Positions 24,417 to 32,105 of a stretch of 64,000 bases of DNA are shown in pieces (the first letter of the stretch is position 1; each line of letters begins with the position of its first letter). The notes beneath the pieces are model-generated. The model saw only the letters and a program-made list of their open reading frames with translations, searched no databases and was not told the DNA's origin. The position numbers and the translations under genes are program-made. The stretch is from JANMEB01 sp041745295. Its GTDB lineage: Bacteria > Planctomycetota > Planctomycetia > Pirellulales > Pirellulaceae. The stretch lies in assembly GCA_041745295.1 (NCBI GenBank), contig JBGTJE010000020.1:40536-104535 (forward strand). The letters are read 5' to 3'.

Positions 24417-26264
24417 ATGAACACCAACAACAAAATCACGGGCATCGTCTTACTGCTTTTGTACGTATGCATCACGACGGCACTGCTCAACGACGCGTTT
24501 ATTGGCCCGTTTAATCTGCAAAACTTGCTCCGCTACATTTCGCTGTTTGGCATCATCGGCATCGGAGCGGTGTTTGTGATCATCACCGGCGGGATCGACC
24601 TTTCGATCGGGTCGATGGTCGGGCTAACCGGCTGCATCTTGACGTTGACACTCAATGGCTGGGTCGAGTCGCCTGCGGCAACCAATATTGGATTCCTCAG
24701 CAAGATCCTCGGCAGCGAGGCGATCCTTGCGGCACTCGGTTGGGGTGCATTGTTGTTCTTTCGTGCGTACCGGTCCCAGCGAGTGGCAAGTTCCCGCGAA
24801 AAAGCGGTGATCGTTGGCCTTTGGGTCGTGGGTTTATTGGGGTGGCTCGCGGCTTGGGCTCTGGACGGTCGGGACCTTGCCGGTTGGATTACGATTCCGG
24901 TGTGCCTGATTTTTGCTTTGGCCGTCGCTGTCCATTTGGGATGGTTGCATGGAATCTTAATTACCAAGTTGAAACTACAGCCGTTTGTCGTGACATTGTG
25001 CGGGCTGATGTGTTATCGCGGACTGAGCCGCTGGTTGGCCAACGATAAGTCGCAAGGTTTTGGCACCAAGTACGACGAGTCGTTGCGACTGCTATCGATT
25101 GGCAAGCCATGCACGGCAACGCTTGTGTTGTTGGTCAGCGGGATCGCGTTTGTGCTTTGGGGTTTTTTGCGGGCATTTTTCGGCCAGCCCGAGCGGCGCC
25201 GTGCCAATTGGACATGGGGTGCAACCCTCATTGGACTTGGGTCGATCTTAATTCTCGTCTCCAGCTCGAAATATTGGGACGGCTGGACAACGAATTACGG
25301 CCAAACCTTGATGACGATTGGTCAAACCGAAGTCAAGACGTTCAATATCGTCGTCCCCACAGAATCGCAGGCCCGGCCGGCGGTTTGGATGAGGTACGCG
25401 GTTTACCCACTGGTCCTCGCGGCCGCCGCGTTGCTGATTGCAATCAGCCGCCGTATGATCTTGGCCCGGCAGAAGAACGCTTGGCTTGTGTATGTCGTAT
25501 TGCCGGCGCTGCTCGGGGCAACTTCATTGGGGTCGCTCTACCGAATCAAATCGTGGATTGGCGACGAAGCAGTGACGCTGGGATCAGGCGATCCCAACAC
25601 GCTGTGGAAAATGCTGGCGGTGTTTGCCGCGATGGGCGGACTCATGCTGGGCATTTCGGTGATTGCTTCGACCGCGATGCGAAGCCAGCGACTGTTCGAG
25701 CAAGTCACAATGACCGCGACGGCGTTCTTCGCTGTTCTGTGGTTATTGGGTTTCACGGCGATCCATAACACCAAAGTCCAAGTCCCGTTTTTCTTTTTGG
25801 TCGGTGTGGGATTGCTGGCGAGCGTGTTTTTGAATCAGACCATTTACGGTCGATATCTGTTTGCCTTGGGCCGCAACGAGGAAGCCGCGCGATACAGCGG
25901 GATCAACACCGATCGGATGATCATCGTGGCCTATATAATTTGCGCTGCCTGTGCGGGATTGGGGGGTATCTTGTTTACCCTCGATTCAAACAATGCCGAA
26001 CCATCGGGACACGGCAGCTTTTACGAGCTGTATGCGATTGCCGCGGCGGTGTTGGGAGGCTGTTCGTTGCGCGGCGGAGAGGGTTCGGTCATGGGCGTCA
26101 TCTTAGGCGCGGCCATCATGCGCGTCTTGTTCAACGCGCCGAACATGATCGGTGTCTCGCAACAGCTTGAGTTATTCACGATGGGCGTTGTGATCTTAAT
26201 CGGCGTGGTAGCGGACGAGCAAATCCGCCGCATCTCCGCCCGCCGCAGCCGTTTGACCCGCTGA
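24417..26264 (+). CDS. Sugar ABC importer, permease, enlarged
   Basis: A 615-residue membrane protein of the BPD_transp_2 (RbsC) family. The usual family motifs are present at both ends: G-G-I-D-L-S-I-G-S near residue 60, L-G-R-N-E-E-A-A-R-Y-S-G near 485 and G-G-C-S-L-R-G-G-E-G near 550. Ordinary RbsC proteins have about 320 residues, so some 290 extra residues lie between; these hold about six further hydrophobic segments in two blocks (about 95-160 and 230-440). I see no second known domain there. It completes the operon; start chosen at the ATG directly after the heptamer array. Confidence 0.8.
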   Translation: MNTNNKITGIVLLLLYVCITTALLNDAFIGPFNLQNLLRYISLFGIIGIGAVFVIITGGIDLSIGSMVGLTGCILTLTLNGWVESPAATNIGFLSKILGSEAILAALGWGALLFFRAYRSQRVASSREKAVIVGLWVVGLLGWLAAWALDGRDLAGWITIPVCLIFALAVAVHLGWLHGILITKLKLQPFVVTLCGLMCYRGLSRWLANDKSQGFGTKYDESLRLLSIGKPCTATLVLLVSGIAFVLWGFLRAFFGQPERRRANWTWGATLIGLGSILILVSSSKYWDGWTTNYGQTLMTIGQTEVKTFNIVVPTESQARPAVWMRYAVYPLVLAAAALLIAISRRMILARQKNAWLVYVVLPALLGATSLGSLYRIKSWIGDEAVTLGSGDPNTLWKMLAVFAAMGGLMLGISVIASTAMRSQRLFEQVTMTATAFFAVLWLLGFTAIHNTKVQVPFFFLVGVGLLASVFLNQTIYGRYLFALGRNEEAARYSGINTDRMIIVAYIICAACAGLGGILFTLDSNNAEPSGHGSFYELYAIAAAVLGGCSLRGGEGSVMGVILGAAIMRVLFNAPNMIGVSQQLELFTMGVVILIGVVADEQIRRISARRSRLTR

Positions 26265-26488
26265 GCGTGTGGAGCAGACAAGAAGACTTGCTGGCAGGTA
26301 ACCGTCAATTCGGTCTACGACTTTCTGCGGTGAATTCTTCGGGTCTGTATGGTAGCACCCAATCGCGGTGCACTCCGGATAGTAGTTTCAAAGAAGTTGC
26401 TGTAGAGTCGTAAACTTGGCTGCACGACGAATGAACGAGCTTTATTGATTTTCGTACGCTTTGTTACCTTTATTCTTGGGAGTTATTC

Positions 26489-27169
26489 ATGAAACAGATG
26501 ATGTTGGCATTGGCGTTGATTTCTTTGCTTTTCGCCAGTTACACAATGGCTCAAGAAAAGTCCGAGGGTCAATGTCCCGCCACGACGGCGACTTCAATTG
26601 CATCGGATGATGAAACTAAGGCTAAGGGTCAATGCCCGATTGAGGCCGCGTTGGCCAAATTGCCGACCATCGCCTATAAAGTTGGCGACGAGTCTGCTTG
26701 TTGTTCAAATTCCGCCGCGGCGCTGGCGAAGAAGACGGGCAAACCGATTGAATACGTGGTCGCCGACAAGTCGTTCGACAACGACCAAGCCGCGTTCACG
26801 TCGTTGGTCGAGCAGACCGAAAAATTCGTCTCGGAGTTCACGACCCCGAGCAAGTGCGAAGTCAGCGGCGCGACTTCGATCGCCGGAAAATCCTGCTCCT
26901 GCCCGGTGCAAGCTGAGCAGACAGTCGCGCTGGTGAAAAACGCCGCCGACTCGATCGCGATGACTTATCTCGTCGGCGAGAAGTCATGCGATTGCCCGGT
27001 TGAGGCCAAGGAAATTGCAACCCAATCGGGTGAAAAAACGATCTACGTCGTCAACGGCGAGAAGACGGAATGCGAAATGACGGCCCGCTTGAATTTGGCC
27101 CGCGCCAAGTACAAGGCGGCGGTTGAATCATTGGTCAAGGCGGAAAAGCCTACGGCCACGATCGATTAG
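26489..27169 (+). CDS. Secreted Cys-rich protein with an internal duplication
   Basis: A 226-residue protein with a signal peptide ending near residue 21 (MAQ). Two similar units follow, about residues 57-115 and 150-222, each with a strand ending Y-x-V-G-x-x-S, a close Cys pair (CC in the first, CDC in the second), an alanine-rich helix, and I-x-Y-V-V. A third C-S-C-P motif lies between, and the mature N terminus has two GQCP words. The Cys arrangement suggests metal binding or disulphides. I do not recognise a named family. GGAG stands 8 bases before the ATG, and a strong hairpin follows the gene. Confidence 0.6.
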   Translation: MKQMMLALALISLLFASYTMAQEKSEGQCPATTATSIASDDETKAKGQCPIEAALAKLPTIAYKVGDESACCSNSAAALAKKTGKPIEYVVADKSFDNDQAAFTSLVEQTEKFVSEFTTPSKCEVSGATSIAGKSCSCPVQAEQTVALVKNAADSIAMTYLVGEKSCDCPVEAKEIATQSGEKTIYVVNGEKTECEMTARLNLARAKYKAAVESLVKAEKPTATID

Positions 27170-27203
27170 TTTATCTTGGCTTTTGTTGGATCAAACCTCA
27201 CCG

Positions 27204-27235
27204 GACGGCCCGCTAAATGAGTTCAGCGGGCCGTC
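27204..27235 (+). terminator. Hairpin GACGGCCCGCT / AGCGGGCCGTC after the Cys-rich gene
   Basis: Two 11-base perfect arms with a 10-base loop start 35 bases after the stop codon. A short T-run (GGTCGTTT) follows, so termination is plausible but not textbook. Confidence 0.6.
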
Positions 27236-27588
27236 GGTCGTTTCGAGTCCCGGCAGCAGCGGAACTCGCCAGAGTTCCGTGGCCGCGTAGCGAACGACAC
27301 GAATTGCGCGCACTTTCAGCCGCGGAGCGGCGATAGCATATAGCCGTGGACGATAGTCCACGGTTCCCGGGCCCAATCATGCCTCGAGCCGCGTAGCGGC
27401 GGCACAAGCTTAGCGAGCACACAATGGATCGGCATCTATTCGCAATTCCGGCGGGCTCGCACGAAAATCGTGTCGCCACTACGAGGCGAGCGAAGGCTTA
27501 GTCGCCGATTTTTCCGTGGGTTGCACCGACGGCTAGATGCCTCCGCCGCTCTGCGGCTAGAGCGCAATTTGCGAATCGCAGCATTGGA

Positions 27589-27640
27589 CGTAGCCGAATT
27601 CGCCAGAATTTGGGCCGAGACTCCGGCGATTCCCGCTACG
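27589..27640. repeat. CGTAGCC...GCTACG inverted repeat
   Basis: An imperfect palindrome with arms CGTAGCCGAATTCGCCAGA and its diverged complement. The 494-base spacer 27170-27662 also holds TAGCCGTGGACGATAGTCCACGG and GCCGCGGAGCGGC palindromes, and no gene I can support. Confidence 0.5.
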
Positions 27641-27662
27641 AATTAATCAATGCCGGTACCGG

Positions 27663-28469
27663 TTATCGCACGGCCGTTGACGCGGATTCGACGGCGGGAA
27701 TGGGTGGCACTGTTGCGGTTCGAGGCGCGACTTGTTCCGCTTCGCCGGTCACCAGATCGGCGACGTCGTGCCATTGGTGAATCACGTTGCGCATGATGAG
27801 GGCATGATCAAAGACAGCGGTGCCCGCGGGAAAAATCGATTCGTCCTCGAAAAAACTTGATTCGACGTGGTCGACCGCCAGCGGGCGAACTTGCCAGTCT
27901 TGAGTCTTGAGGCGAATCCCGTCCAAGCGACAGCAGTCGCGGGTCACCGAGTAGCCGATACTGCCTCGTTCAAAAAACGCAGACGACTCGGCGAGCGTCC
28001 CAAAGCAGGACGAGGGGGGAAGCGCAATGGCCTCGTGGGCTTTGAGATCGACGGACATGCGGTTGTCGCGGGCCCGAATCGACATCTGGATTTGCACACC
28101 GTCGTCGGTCACGCGAAAGTCAGCCAAATTGTGTTCGCCGGGAAAAATCCGTCCCCCAGCATAATGGTTGAGCCGCGAACCGGTATCGCGTCGCGGAATG
28201 TAAACTCCTTCGTTCAATAACCCCGATGGATCATCCCAAAGCACCGCGATTCGGTGCGCCGCGTTCTCGCTGGAAATTCCCACCCAGCGCGGCAGCCAAC
28301 TGGGGCGAATTTGTTCGAGACGGATTAGGCAAATCCCAGCGATGGCGTAACCGCGATGAAGCTTGGGCCGAAACGCCGCGGGAAGAAACTTCCGCATTAT
28401 GTCGGCGTCCACGCGAAAGTTGACGAGCAACCGGCGCCGAATCAGGCCATCGATCACGGGAAGACGCAT
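27663..28469 (-). CDS. DUF2071 (YqjF-like) family protein
   Basis: A 268-residue cytosolic protein. The opening D-G-L-I-R-R-R-L-L-V-N-F-R and the P-R-R-D-T-G-S-R-L segment agree with DUF2071 proteins (YqjF-like), a family related to acetoacetate decarboxylase folds and without a proven reaction. A C-terminal tail rich in Ala, Thr and Pro adds about 20 residues. It is divergent from mqnB with 151 bases between them. Confidence 0.7.
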   Translation of the reverse strand: MRLPVIDGLIRRRLLVNFRVDADIMRKFLPAAFRPKLHRGYAIAGICLIRLEQIRPSWLPRWVGISSENAAHRIAVLWDDPSGLLNEGVYIPRRDTGSRLNHYAGGRIFPGEHNLADFRVTDDGVQIQMSIRARDNRMSVDLKAHEAIALPPSSCFGTLAESSAFFERGSIGYSVTRDCCRLDGIRLKTQDWQVRPLAVDHVESSFFEDESIFPAGTAVFDHALIMRNVIHQWHDVADLVTGEAEQVAPRTATVPPIPAVESASTAVR

Positions 28470-28620
28470 TTTTGGTCCCCTGTGCTTCGTCGCCTACGTC
28501 GCTAGGCGGAAGAAAACGTGACTTGGCCACGTAACTTGTCACCGTCTAAAGACATTCGGCGAGAACGGTACTAGAATTATCTCTGTCCAGCGGGATCGTA
28601 GCAACTCCAGGAGACACGAT

Positions 28621-29271
28621 ATGACCAAAATCGTGCTCTGCGTGCCGACAGAAATTGAATTCAAGTTACTCGCCCCACGGGTCGGCAGGCGGCGTGACAC
28701 AACAGTTGAAGTGCTTGGCTTTGGCCCGATCGCCGCGGCGGCGCGAACCGCGTGGCTCATTGGCGAACATCGACCACAGCGGATGTTTCTCCTCGGGATC
28801 GCCGGTTCCTACAGTTCGGACCTGCCGGTGGGAACGGCAACTCAATTTCAAAAAGTGGGTTGCTACGGCGTTGGCATCGGATCGGGCGCGCTGCACCGCT
28901 CGGCGTTTGACGTTGGATTTGCGCAAACGCAAGTGCTCGCCCATCCTGGCCAACAAGCTCGATCTGACATCCTACCGCTGGAGTTCGCCGCTCCGCTGAT
29001 GAATTCGGACCTTCTCTTAACCGTCTGTGCGGCCGCCGCCGATCCGGTGGATGTCGATCTCCGACTGGAGCAATTTCCTGGTGCCACCGCCGAGGACATG
29101 GAAGGATTCGGGTTTGCCTTTGCTTGTCAACAAGCGGGAGTCGGCGCGCAGATCATTCGCGGCATTTCCAACGCTGCTGGGCAACGCGATCGAAAGCTCT
29201 GGCAAGTCGACGTGGCCGCTGACGCCGCGGCCAAACTCTTTGACGACGTGTTCGATTCGGTGCTGTGTTGA
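28621..29271 (+). CDS. mqnB: Futalosine hydrolase
   Basis: A 216-residue nucleoside-hydrolase-like protein that splits hypoxanthine from futalosine in the alternative menaquinone pathway. The G-I-A-G-S-Y segment, the catalytic-region E-D-M-E-G-F and the late R-G-I-S-N-A-A-G pattern are those of MqnB and related nucleosidases. The next gene, mqnD, acts later in the same pathway, which makes this identification firm. mqnA, mqnC and mqnE are not in the window. Confidence 0.9.
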   Translation: MTKIVLCVPTEIEFKLLAPRVGRRRDTTVEVLGFGPIAAAARTAWLIGEHRPQRMFLLGIAGSYSSDLPVGTATQFQKVGCYGVGIGSGALHRSAFDVGFAQTQVLAHPGQQARSDILPLEFAAPLMNSDLLLTVCAAAADPVDVDLRLEQFPGATAEDMEGFGFAFACQQAGVGAQIIRGISNAAGQRDRKLWQVDVAADAAAKLFDDVFDSVLC

Positions 29272-29297
29272 CCAGTCGATCCAAAGAATCGTGGCCC

Positions 29298-30170
29298 ATG
29301 AGTCCGCGCGAAAAGCGTTCCACACTGCGATTGGGAATCTCGACTTGTCCGAACGACACGTTCGCGTTCCACGGTTTGCTCAACGACAAGATCGACACGC
29401 GTGGTTTGCAATTCGACATTCAATTATTCGACATCCAAGAGTTGAACGAGCGCCTCGCGACTGGAACGCTCGATGTGGCTAAAGCCAGCTTTTATGCCGC
29501 GTTGCAGTTGGCGGAATGGGTGACCGTTTTGCCGAGTGGATCGGCGATTGGCTTTGGAGTCGGTCCGCTGTTGCTATCGGCGAACGCGACCCCTTTCGAT
29601 GATTTGCCAAAAGCGTTGGCCGGGCGCCGGGCCGTGGTTTTGTGTCCCGGGGCGACGACCACCGCCACGTTTTTATGCCGCACGATGCTTCCCTTTGAGG
29701 TCGACCTGCAACACGTGCCTTTTTCGGAAATTATTCCGCGATTAGCCAGCGGTGCTGCCGATTTGGGAGCATGCATTCACGAAGGCCGATTTGTATGGCG
29801 CGAGCACAGTTTGCATTTGGTCGCCGATTTGGGCGAGCTTTGGGAAAGGCAGACGGCTCATCCATTACCGCTGGGTGGGTTACTTGCGCGTAGCAATTTG
29901 TCCGGGGATATCCTGCATCGCGTGCAAGGGGTCGTCCAGGATTCCATTTGCTACGCGCAGCGTAACCGCGGCGAGACGGTCGAAACGATGCGCCGATACG
30001 CTCAAGAATTCGACGATGACGTCTTGTTCGCGCACGTCGATTTATACGTCAATGAGTGGACGCTCGACTTGGGTTCGATTGGGCGCACGGCGCTGGCGAC
30101 GATGCACCAAGTCGCTGTATCGCGCGGATTGTTGCCCGCCAATTGGCCGGAATTGAAGGTGTTGAGCTAG
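29298..30170 (+). CDS. mqnD: 1,4-dihydroxy-6-naphthoate synthase
   Basis: A 290-residue protein of the MqnA/MqnD family, which turns cyclic de-hypoxanthine futalosine into the naphthoate precursor of menaquinone. It begins L-R-L-G-I-S-T-C-P-N-D-T-F-A-F, the highly conserved opening of MqnD, and has the G-A-T-T-T-A-T loop near residue 115. Frames from GTG 29265 and TTG 29268 would overlap mqnB; the ATG at 29298 is the cleaner start and leaves 26 bases. Co-transcription with mqnB is likely. Confidence 0.9.
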   Translation: MSPREKRSTLRLGISTCPNDTFAFHGLLNDKIDTRGLQFDIQLFDIQELNERLATGTLDVAKASFYAALQLAEWVTVLPSGSAIGFGVGPLLLSANATPFDDLPKALAGRRAVVLCPGATTTATFLCRTMLPFEVDLQHVPFSEIIPRLASGAADLGACIHEGRFVWREHSLHLVADLGELWERQTAHPLPLGGLLARSNLSGDILHRVQGVVQDSICYAQRNRGETVETMRRYAQEFDDDVLFAHVDLYVNEWTLDLGSIGRTALATMHQVAVSRGLLPANWPELKVLS

Positions 30171-30272
30171 TTGCGACGGCAAACGGGGTTGAGCTGCGGA
30201 AGCAGTTGGGTGCCACGCCCTGAGTCTTCACGTGCAAGCGTGTCCTGCATTGAGTTTCGCATTTACTCCAAC

Positions 30273-30352
30273 GTCCCCAACGGACTTGTTCCGTTGGAAC
30301 GACAGATTTGCGGGCTAAGTCTTAGTTCCAACGAGGCAAGCTCGTTGGGGAC
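30273..30352. repeat. GTCCCCAACG...CGTTGGGGAC inverted repeat
   Basis: Two 28-base arms, each itself a palindrome (CCAACGGA/TCCGTTGG and CCAACGAG/CTCGTTGG), face each other across 24 bases. The 296-base spacer 30171-30466 holds this and no gene. Confidence 0.7.
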
Positions 30353-30466
30353 AGGAACGGAAGCAGAAAGTCGACGAGCAATCTCGCAAGCATCAAATAC
30401 TTTATCCGAATTGTCGGACAACCACTTCGAATTCTCGGGGCGTGACACCTCGCGAAAGAAACTGCT

Positions 30467-31786
30467 CTAGCGCCGTGCCGAGCGCCAAATCTGTTGAAGG
30501 ACTTGCGCAGTCTGCTCGGCGGTTTTCTCGGCGGTTCGGTGCTGAAAAATGAATTGGCGACCACGCTGGCCGGCGGCAAGTCGTCGCGGTTCGTCCGCAA
30601 GGACTTGGTGCAAGGCTTCGGCGAGTGCGTCGGTATCGCCTGGCGGAAATTGCCAGCCGGTGTTGGCCGCTGCGAGCAATTCAGGAAAAGCGCCGTGTGC
30701 CGGCAATATCACAGGAACGCCGGCCGCCATCGCCTCCAAAGCGTAAAGGCCCTTCGGTTCAAGAAACTCGCTTGGGACTGAGAAGACATCGCACCGTGCA
30801 AGCATTCGCAGCTTTTTCTCGCGGCTGACGATCCCCAAATACTCGAAGCGTTTCCCCAGTCCATGACTACGCAACTTGGCGAACTGGGCTTCGGCGTAGG
30901 GACGATGTTGCTCCGAGAGCCAGCCGGCGATGAGCAGATGCGGTTCGTTCGAATCCTTTCGTTGGGCAAGCTTCACGAACGCATCGACCAACAAATGCAA
31001 TCCTTTCTCGGGAGCTAAGCGGGCCAGATAGCCTATTGTCGGCGGGCGATCGTTTGGAGCCGCAGAGAGCGACTCGAAATCTGACGTGTCAATTCCAAGC
31101 GGCGTGACGAAGATCTTGGATCGATCCAGGCCCAAGCGTTTTGACATCAGAGTCGCGTAAAACTCGGTATGTGCGATAAAGCCATCGACGTACTGAGCCA
31201 GGTCGTGGATCGCCTGGGTGGCTTGTTCGCGAAACGGCTCGGGCAGATAGTCCAAGAACACGTCGTCCCCTTGCAGCGTCGCCACAATCGGGACTTGCAG
31301 TTCCTTTTTCCACAACGGAACGCCACCGCTAATAAGCAAATTGCTCAGAAGGAGTAAGTCCGGTCGCCCATTTGACTTCAACCAGTTCGTCAGCCGCAGG
31401 ACTTCCTTTTTTTGATTTCCGCCTGTACCGCGGAGCATCGATACGGTCAGTCCGCCAAGTTCGCGCGGATCGGTCGCGATCGCTTTGGATGTTAATTTGC
31501 GAATCAGCCAAGGGCTGTCGAATACGCGAGCCAAAATCCGCGGCAGATGCCGGAAGAATGGAATCTTTTGTTGGAGGTAAATATTGATGCCGCCAAAGAA
31601 AACTTGATCGACGGTCACATCGTTTTCGTCTGTGCGGATCGGCGTATAGACCGGGACCAATTGCAAGTCCAAGCCACGCTTTTGGAGCGACCGCGCGAGC
31701 GTGTTGTCGTGCATGCAACTTCCGCAGTACATGCCTCCAGCCCCGGCGGTGAGATAGACCAGGCGTTTTAGTTCGGAGTAAAGCAT
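30467..31786 (-). CDS. Glycosyltransferase family 4 protein
   Basis: A 439-residue GT-B glycosyltransferase. The N-terminal acceptor domain opens with V-Y-L-T-A-G-A-G-G-M-Y-C-G-S-C-M, a Cys-containing motif uncommon in GT4. The C-terminal donor domain has I-G-Y-L-A-R-L-A-P-E-K-G-L and the E-P-K-G-L-Y-A-L-E-A-M-A-A-G-V-P-V segment that binds the nucleotide sugar. It probably builds a surface polysaccharide or glycolipid. It stands alone, so the product cannot be named. Confidence 0.8.
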   Translation of the reverse strand: MLYSELKRLVYLTAGAGGMYCGSCMHDNTLARSLQKRGLDLQLVPVYTPIRTDENDVTVDQVFFGGINIYLQQKIPFFRHLPRILARVFDSPWLIRKLTSKAIATDPRELGGLTVSMLRGTGGNQKKEVLRLTNWLKSNGRPDLLLLSNLLISGGVPLWKKELQVPIVATLQGDDVFLDYLPEPFREQATQAIHDLAQYVDGFIAHTEFYATLMSKRLGLDRSKIFVTPLGIDTSDFESLSAAPNDRPPTIGYLARLAPEKGLHLLVDAFVKLAQRKDSNEPHLLIAGWLSEQHRPYAEAQFAKLRSHGLGKRFEYLGIVSREKKLRMLARCDVFSVPSEFLEPKGLYALEAMAAGVPVILPAHGAFPELLAAANTGWQFPPGDTDALAEALHQVLADEPRRLAAGQRGRQFIFQHRTAEKTAEQTAQVLQQIWRSARR

Positions 31787-31798
31787 TAGTATTCAATT

Positions 31799-32061
31799 TT
31801 CACTTTGAAATTTACATTTTGCAATTTTCACTTTCCAAATTGCAAATTGCAAAATGTAAATTTCAAATTGTCGTGTTCAATTTCAATGAGTCGGCGAAAC
31901 GAGTATCGTTCCCTCCCCCGCGCAGCGTGGGGAGGGCCAGGGAGGGGGTTCATTGCGCAATCACCACGACTACTCCGAACGGAGAGGGGCAGCGTGCGAG
32001 GTTGGTGTTGTTCGATCGCGCGGCCCTTCATCCTAATCTTCTCCTGGAAGGGAGAAGGAAC
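31799..32061. repeat. TTTGCAATTT low-complexity block and CTCCCCC repeat (copy 2)
   Basis: Bases 31799-31870 consist of TTTGCAATTTTCACTTT-like words and their complements; similar text lies at 22505-22550. Bases 31908-32061 are a copy of the CTCCCCC/GGAGAAGG element with GTTCCC at one end and GAAGGAAC at the other. No gene is seen in 31787-32105. Confidence 0.6.
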
Positions 32062-32105
32062 AAGAGTTCGAAACCAAGTCAGCAGCGGTACGCTCTGGCT
32101 GATAT

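Noticed and set aside
27213..27479. Cys- and Arg-rich ORFs downstream of the Cys-rich gene
   Set aside because: They cross several palindromic repeats and a terminator hairpin.
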